Shown piece after piece: positions 58,266 through 64,000 of a stretch of 64,000 nucleotides of DNA. Made by a program: the position numbers and the translations under genes. The DNA comes from Microstegium vimineum (taxonomy: Eukaryota; Streptophyta; Magnoliopsida; Poales; Poaceae). Each line of letters opens with the position of its first letter. Within the stretch, counting starts at the first letter, position 1. Under the pieces are notes generated by a model, which worked only from the letters and a program-made list of their open reading frames with translations, ran no database searches and was not told where the DNA came from. The stretch covers positions 18,626,570-18,690,569 of the forward strand of contig CM039130.1 of the NCBI GenBank assembly GCA_022036555.1, written 5' to 3'.

Positions 58266-59450
58266 ATGTCCCATGGGGATGGACCGCCACCCATGTTCGA
58301 TGGGGATGACTTTCCTTATTGGAAAGTGCGGATGGAGGCCTACCTTGAGGCCGTGGACGTCGGCGTTCACAAAGCCGCCACCCAAGGTGGATCGGTGTTC
58401 GCCGAGGATCCATACTTTGAGAAGAACAATGCTAAGGCAAAGAACATCCTTTTTCGTGGCATTTGCAAGGATGTGTTCAACCGTGTGCGAAATTGCAAAA
58501 CCGCGCATGAGATTTGGACAAACATTTGTGCTCTACATGAGGGCACTAAATGTGAAAGAGAAGAGCGTTATCACCTCATCATTGCTAAGTTAAATGCTTT
58601 CACCATGCTATCTCATGAAAATGCTATTGAAATGTACTCTCATTTGAATGTGCTTGTAGAGGAGTTGAATGGCCTTGGGCTCTCTCAAATGACACCGGCC
58701 GATGTGGTGCGCAAGATACTTTATGTCCTACCAATAGACAAGTATAGCCACATCGTCACGATTCTTCATCAAGGCGATCTCTCCGCAACTACACCAACGC
58801 AAGTGTTGGGCAAGATCAATGCTCATGAGATGTACATGAAGATCAATGATGGAACTTCATCCTCCTCCAAGAAGAAAGAGAAGGAGGAGAAGAAGGACTT
58901 GGCTCTCAAGGCATCTTCCAAGGAGAAGTGCAAGATTCAATATGTCCTAGAGAGTGCAAGTGATGATGATGATGAAGACAACATCGCTCTCATGGTGAAG
59001 AAGACCGCCAAGATGTTGAAGAGGCTAAACAAGAATGGAGTCAACTTTGACTCAAAGAAGAAGAAATTCTTCACAAGCTCTTCAAGGAAGCCAATCTCCC
59101 AAATGAAGTGCTACAATTGCGGCACTCTTGGTCATCTAGCCCATGCGTGTCCCGAAGAGAAGAAAGACAAGTTCAAGAACAACAAGTTCAAGAACTTCAA
59201 GAAGAACAAGGGCGACAATGATGACTCAAGTGATGATGACAAGAAGCAAGACAAGCCATACAAGAAGAAGAAGAACTTCAACTACCACAAGAAGAAGAAG
59301 GATGGCAAGGCTTACATTATGGGTGATTGGCTCACCGATATTGATGATTCAAGTGACTCCTCCGATGATGAGAGTGAAGAAGAGAAGGTGGCCGCATTGG
59401 TGATTGGTTCTTCTATTCCACCGCCACCTCCTCCTTCATCGTCGGGCTAA
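58266..59450 (+). CDS. SIRE gag
   Basis: ATG 58266 opens MSHGDGPPPMFDGDDFPYWK. The copia gag core is intact (VRNCKTAHEIWTNICALHEG), with a CCHC zinc knuckle CYNCGTLGHLAHAC near residue 281 and a Lys/Asp-rich tail. The frame ends at a TAA after PPPPPPSSSG. The family's gag normally continues with THLCLMAKG, which indeed follows in the same frame after the stop. Confidence 0.9.
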   Translation: MSHGDGPPPMFDGDDFPYWKVRMEAYLEAVDVGVHKAATQGGSVFAEDPYFEKNNAKAKNILFRGICKDVFNRVRNCKTAHEIWTNICALHEGTKCEREERYHLIIAKLNAFTMLSHENAIEMYSHLNVLVEELNGLGLSQMTPADVVRKILYVLPIDKYSHIVTILHQGDLSATTPTQVLGKINAHEMYMKINDGTSSSSKKKEKEEKKDLALKASSKEKCKIQYVLESASDDDDEDNIALMVKKTAKMLKRLNKNGVNFDSKKKKFFTSSSRKPISQMKCYNCGTLGHLAHACPEEKKDKFKNNKFKNFKKNKGDNDDSSDDDKKQDKPYKKKKNFNYHKKKKDGKAYIMGDWLTDIDDSSDSSDDESEEEKVAALVIGSSIPPPPPPSSSG

Positions 59451-60253
59451 TCCTCTACACACCTATGCCTTATGGCTAAAGGTGACAAGAAGGTACAAAA
59501 AGAGGATGATGGTGATGAACCCTTGAGGGAGGCAATGAAGAATATGCCAATTGGTGCTATCAACCCGCAAGACGTGGAAGAAGTTGAAGATGAAGCAAAT
59601 CAAGATCCTTCTCCACCCCACATGCCTCAAGTTGATGAAGGAGATCAAGTGAGGGAAACTCAAGAAGACACTCACATTCCTCAAAATCAAGCCGAGGCCG
59701 GAGCAAGCAATGTTGAAGCACCGCATCCTCCTTCTCAAGAGACAAATAGAAGATCAACATCTATCCTTCAAGCTCATCCCCATGATCAAATCATAGGGAG
59801 TCCATCAAAGGGAGTAATGACTCGCTCTAGACTTGCATCTTATGTTGAACCTACTAGTGTAGAAGAAGCACTTGCGGATCCGGATTGGGTGAATGCCATG
59901 CATGAAGAACTCAACAACTTCACCCGGAACCAAGTGTGGACACTTGAAGAGAAGCCAAAGGATGCAAGAATCATTGGCACCAAGTGGGTGTTTAGGAACA
60001 AGCAAGATGATCAAGGCGTGGTTGTGAGGAACAAAGCAAGATTGGTGGCAAAGGGGTTCTCTCAAGTTGAAGGACTCGATTTTGGAGAGACCTTTGCTCT
60101 GGTTGCAAGACTTGAAGCCATCTGTATCCTTTTGGCGTATGCTTCACATCACAAAATGAAACTTTTTCAAATGGATGTGAAGAGCGCTTTCTTAAATGGT
60201 TTCATAAATGAACTTGTCTATGTCTCACAACTCCCGGGTTTGAAGACCCAAAC
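59451..60253 (+). pseudogene. SIRE pol, first part (RT N-terminal half); protease and integrase deleted
   Basis: After the TAA the frame reads THLCLMAKGDKKVQ and then switches directly to the linker before RT (LREAMKNMPIGAINPQDVEE). Protease and integrase are absent. RT starts with LADPDWVNAMHEELNNF, KWVFRNKQDDQG, ARLVAKGFSQVEGLDF and the first catalytic Asp in MDVKSAFLNGFI. A one-base deletion near 60235 shifts the frame into the next ORF. Confidence 0.85.
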
Positions 60254-61388
60254 TTGCCTAATCATGTGTATAGGTTGTCCAAGGCACTCTACGGATTGAA
60301 GCAAGCTCCAAGAGCTTGGTATGAGAGGCTAAGGGACTTCCTAATCAAGAAGGGCTTCAAGATCGGGATCGTCGACACCACACTATTCACCAAGAATCTT
60401 AATGGAGAGATCTTCGTTTGCAAGGTATATGTTGATGACATTATATTTGGGTCAACAAACCAAGACCATTGCAAGGAGTTTGGTGACTTGATGTCCAAGG
60501 AGTTCGAGATGTCAATGATTGGCGAGCTAACCTTCTTCCTCGGCTTTCAAGTGAAGCAAATGAGAGAAGGGACCTTCATCTCTCAAGAAAAGTACACTTA
60601 TGATCTACTTAAGAAGTTCAAGATGGAGGATTGCAAGCCAATCAAGACCCCAATGCCAACTAATGGGCATCTCGATCTCGATGAGGGAGGTAAACCGATT
60701 GACCAAACTCTTTATCGCTCTATGATCGGTAGTTTACTTTACCTCACCGCATCTAGGACGGATATCATGTTTAGTGTGTGCATGTGTGCTAGGTTTCAAG
60801 CAAACCCTAAGGAGTCGCATCTTTGTGCGGTTAAAAGAATCCTTAGGTACATAAGGCACACCCCTAGCATGGGTCTTTGGTATCCCAAAGGAGCTCCCTT
60901 CCAACTAGTTGGCTATTCCGATTCGGATTATGCGGGGTGTAAGGTTGATAGGAAGAGTACCTCCGGCGGGTGCCACATGCTAGGAAGATCTCTTGTTTCT
61001 TGGTCCTCAAAGAAGCAAAACAGTGTGGCATTGTCAACTACCGAGGTGGAATACATTGCCATGGGAGCAAGTTGTGCACAAATCATATACATGACCCAAA
61101 CACTCTTTGATTACGGCGTGTTTTTAAAAGAAGTTCCACTTTTGTGTGATAATGAAAGCGCTGTAAAGCTTGCTAACAACCCGGTTCAACACTCTCGCAC
61201 CAAGCACATTGATATTCGCCATCACTTTCTTAGAGATCATGTGGCTAGGAAAGACATCACACTAGTTGGAGTTAAGAGCTAAGATCAATTGGCGGATATC
61301 TTCACTAAACCACTCGATGAAACAACCTTTTGTAGGTTGAGAAGCGAGTTGAATGTGCTTGATCACTCTAACTTCACTAAAAGATGAG
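60254..61388 (+). CDS. SIRE pol, RT C-terminal half and RNase H
   Basis: The frame carries LSKALYGLKQAPRAWYERL, the catalytic YVDDIIFGS, FLGFQVKQ and the RNase H residues in YSDSDYAGCKVDRKSTSG, STTEVEYIAMG and LCDNESAVKLA, ending with HIDIRHHFLRDHV. A TAA at 61280 interrupts the last part (DQLADIFTKPLDE), which ends at 61388. Confidence 0.9.
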
Positions 61389-63213
61389 TTTGTGTGAACC
61401 ATGCATTCATATGTATTATAACATGTTTAATTTGGTAATGCACATAGGCTTGGCCAACGCGGTTAAGATAACCGCCCTCAAAGCGTGTGACAAAGCTTAA
61501 CCGCGGTTTAAACTTGCAAGCAACCTAGGTTCAATTTCCGTTCTGCATTGCATATGCATGAGTGTTGCTTCTTCGTTTCTTTTCGGTTAAGTTTTTTTTT
61601 GGTCATCATTAGGTTCAACACTTAGGGGGAGCAATTCAACGCTCTAGCTTCAGCTAATACCCCTCTAGTGCCCCTATGGTGATCCTTGGAGCTTTATTGA
61701 ACTATTTTCTTATGAAAACTAATCCTAGCCTATGGCAAACTACTTCTAAAATTGAGGGTTTGAGAGATGGTTCTTATGTTAAGTCCAACAAGTGCTCCTA
61801 TTTGCTCTTTTGTGTTGGTACTTGGCTAAGAGAAAAGATTGGAGAGAAAAATAGGAAAATTCAGAGCAAATTTAAGCACCGGACCACCCTCCGGACCACT
61901 CTGCAATGGTCCGACGCAGTGGTCCGACGCCTCGACCCTCACTACATAAAATTTTCTCCAGCCACAAAATCCGTCGGACCATAGTCCGATGCTCCTCCGG
62001 ACCAATGCCAAGTTGTCCGGTGCCTCTGTCAGTTTTATCTATGCACCGTCGGACCAGTCCGGTGAGTAGTCCGACGCCTGCCCGGTGGTCGGGTGCTCTC
62101 TGTTTCTATTTCTCTGGTACCGTCGGACCAGCCTCCGGACTAAGTGGAGTGGTCCGACGCTTCAAAATTTTGCGGATAAACCCCCCCCCCCCCGCGAACG
62201 GCTCTGTTTCGTCTGTCTTCTACCTTTGCTGACCGTACGTCGCCGCTACTCACCGCCGCCGTTCCGCCCTAGCGCTCACGCCACTGTCCTCGCCGCCGGT
62301 GAGACTCCACTTGAGCTCCGCCGCCTCTCCCCCGCTGCTCTACTCTCTGCCCTTCCTCACCGCCATGCAGCAGCACCTCCACCTCTCAATCGCCGCCCAG
62401 CGCCGCCCTGTCTCCACCAGCCACCTCACCGCCGAGGAGCCCCCCCCCTCGTCGGCGTCCTAAGCCTCCTCCACCTCCCTACCAACCTACCAAGCTCGAG
62501 TAACCTAGGGTCCCCCCCTCTTCTACATTGCCACTTCAAAATCAGAAGAAGCTAGGGTTTGCCCTAACCCTAGGAGGGTTTCGACGCTTTCGTCCCCGAC
62601 CGTTTTCGATTCGTCATCGTCGATTTCGTCGTCGTCGACTTCACCTCTTCGTCGCTAGGGTATGGTTTCATCTTCGACATCGCGTTTTGACGAGTCATAG
62701 ATAGAGTCGTATCCTAGGCTTATTCCTTGAAAATCTCTTAAGCAATTCAATCCAATTCACTAATTCTAAATGTCAATTGCAATTCTTCAGTTGGCAATAC
62801 ATCTTTTGGAGCGTGGTTTGGAACTTAAATTGCTCTGATTAGATACGCTTTCTTACCTCAGGTATCATGTCAGCTTTTCATTCTATTTCTTATCTAGATG
62901 CTTGCTTCTATACGGATTCTTATCTCTAGATTTTACATATGCTTATATATACCCTGTCTATTCTGTCTAACAGCAGTCAGTGGCAGTTTCTACTCGAGGC
63001 AAAGCTCGCGAGTAAGGATTGAGGCAAAGCCTCAGAAGGTTCAGTCCAGTGGCTTGCAGGCCCCTCTTTCAGTTGTTTGATTAGTGGGCAGTGGTTCTTA
63101 CAGAGATCAGTGGTCCTTGAGGCAGTATTCATTGTGATCTGTCAGTGGTTCTTGTGGCAGTGATCTGTCAGTGGTTTCTTGTCAGTGGTCAGTCACTCTT
63201 TGTTTGATCCAGT
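61389..63213 (+). other. SIRE 3' noncoding region with promoter-like segment
   Basis: After pol come a polypurine tract (61622), then 61870-62165 rich in GTCCGGAC/GTCCGACG as in the LTR, a C-run at about 62179-62191, and a GC-rich, CCGCCG-repeat stretch to 62520. Then follow leader-like sequence and AT-rich introns-like DNA to 63213. It looks like the 5' end of a transcription unit for the ORF at 63214. No gene is seen in it. Confidence 0.4.
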
Positions 63214-63981
63214 ATGACTCACAGTTCTCGTGCTCGCGCAGCTGGGTCAGGTGATGAAACTCCGCCTCCTCCATGTCCTTCCAGAGATAAGGGCAAGAAG
63301 CAAGTGGTTGAGAAGCCAAAGAAGAAGAAACGTAAGCTCACAGAGGCTGAGAAAGCCAAAGCAGTGGCCGATGCAGCAGACCGCGCTAAGCGAGGCGGTC
63401 GCCGAGGTTCCGTACGACTTGGCACCCCTCCGTGGGATCTACCTTCTACTCCTCCTGCTGGGTCACATACAGAGGATACTCCAGAGGAGCCAGAGCTTGT
63501 CACTGAAGCTCTGGGTACACCGTTGGCCCCTCGTTCCTGGGGGCGTTCCACTCGCTCTCAGTCAGCTCAGTCACCTCAGTCAGCAGCTCCCACAGCAGCT
63601 TCAACTTCAGTTCACCTCGATCTGAGGAATCTTACAGCGAAGTAGGTGAAGAAACTTCGTTTCGTTGCTCTTGAGAAGTGGTGCCCGGATCAGCGTGACC
63701 CCAGAGCCTCACCAAGTTGGCACACACCTCTCATGGAGGATTTCTATAGAGCAGCTCAGCTTACCAGCATTCAGATCCGACCGCACAGGGTTTGCTCCTT
63801 AGAGAGCATAGTTGAGCTAGCTGGTGAGGAGATCCGACCGTTCCTCACTTACCTTCCGGGACTCGCCGATTTACTTGGGCGTTCCGGTAACTATATTGAG
63901 AGATGGGTCAGAGAGTTCTACGCCTCAGTTTGGGTGGATCCAGAGCACAAGTTCCTACAGTATACCTTCCGAGCCGAGTGA
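63214..63981 (+). pseudogene. Extra (env-position) ORF of SIRE element, decayed
   Basis: One frame, interrupted by a TAG at 63643-63645, encodes a Lys/Arg- and Ser-rich N-terminus (KGKKQVVEKPKKKKRKL). The second part has RFVALEKWCPDQRDP, LPGLADLLGRSGNYIERWVR and FYASVWVDPEHKF. It resembles proteins annotated in grasses as putative plant transposon proteins. A TGA at 63982 ends it where similar proteins go on. It has no transmembrane segment in what is visible, so calling it an envelope gene would not be justified. Confidence 0.5.
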
Positions 63982-64000
63982 TACAGGCTATATTTGACTC

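Larger units (their letters stand above)
55383..64000 (+). mobile_element. SIRE-type Ty1/copia element, 3' end beyond window
   Basis: It starts TGTTTATGTTAGGTC within E5. The layout is a 5' LTR (55383-58213, interrupted by a solo LTR), a tRNA-Met PBS, gag, pol with only RT and RNase H, a polypurine tract TTAGGGGGAGCAA near 61622, and then an extra noncoding region and ORF. The domain order and the gag and RT sequences place it in the SIRE/Maximus group. The 3' LTR is not in the window. Confidence 0.8.

Noticed and set aside
63214..63981. A retroviral-type envelope gene in the SIRE element
   Set aside because: No signal peptide, transmembrane segment or fusion-peptide-like stretch is visible; it resembles plant transposon-associated proteins.
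1..64000. tRNA, rRNA or small RNA genes
   Set aside because: No tRNA A/B-box pairs with cloverleaf potential or rRNA segments were noticed; tRNA-like matches are retrotransposon primer binding sites.

Overview
This is nuclear DNA from a grass (Poaceae). The evidence is plant-type split genes and grass-type LTR retrotransposons of the Athila, Tat and SIRE/copia groups. It also carries CACTA elements with TTTAGTCCCGG subterminal hairpins. Species cannot be fixed from sequence alone; a PACMAD grass is a guess.

1-11.2 kb: one host gene on the minus strand, a class II formin (actin nucleator). Its 13 visible exons join in consistent phase from an ATG at 11186 down to 904, and the FH2 domain then runs off the left edge. 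Exon 1 encodes only 24 residues and lies 4.4 kb from exon 2. Intron 1 holds a 513-bp solo LTR with a perfect 5-bp target duplication, a 1.34-kb Mutator-like element with 366-bp terminal inverted repeats and a perfect 9-bp target duplication, and a MITE-like element. A one-base frameshift sits in a C7 run of the FH1 exon.

11.9-47.4 kb: pieces of a CACTA transposon gene on the minus strand. Its promoter side and first exon lie at 46.2-47.4 kb. Its later exons, including a decayed Ulp1-like protease, lie at 12.5-14.8 kb. About 31 kb of nested retrotransposons separates them. In order these are: a copia LTR fragment; an Athila-type gypsy element on the minus strand (E1) with an unrelated 2.1-kb insertion in its integrase; a gag-protease fragment (E0); a long chromovirus-like LTR; a truncated Tat element; a plus-strand Athila element (E2) that stops abruptly inside another LTR (S1); and a pol-less gag-protease element on the minus strand (E3). 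E3 interrupts S1 and itself carries a solo LTR (S2).

47.9-64 kb: a Tat element (E5) with archaeal-type RNase H and a deleted integrase core. It is cut by a SIRE-type copia element that lacks protease and integrase, whose 5' LTR contains another solo LTR. A decayed extra ORF follows pol and the element runs off the right edge.

The transposons do not work with the formin gene. They are mostly dead copies layered by repeated insertion, deletion and C-to-T decay. I saw no rRNA, tRNA, CRISPR array or convincing new host system. The most unusual signals are the tandem aspartic protease domains of E3, the promoter-region homology between E1 and pol-less E3, and PBS-like sequences inside LTRs.
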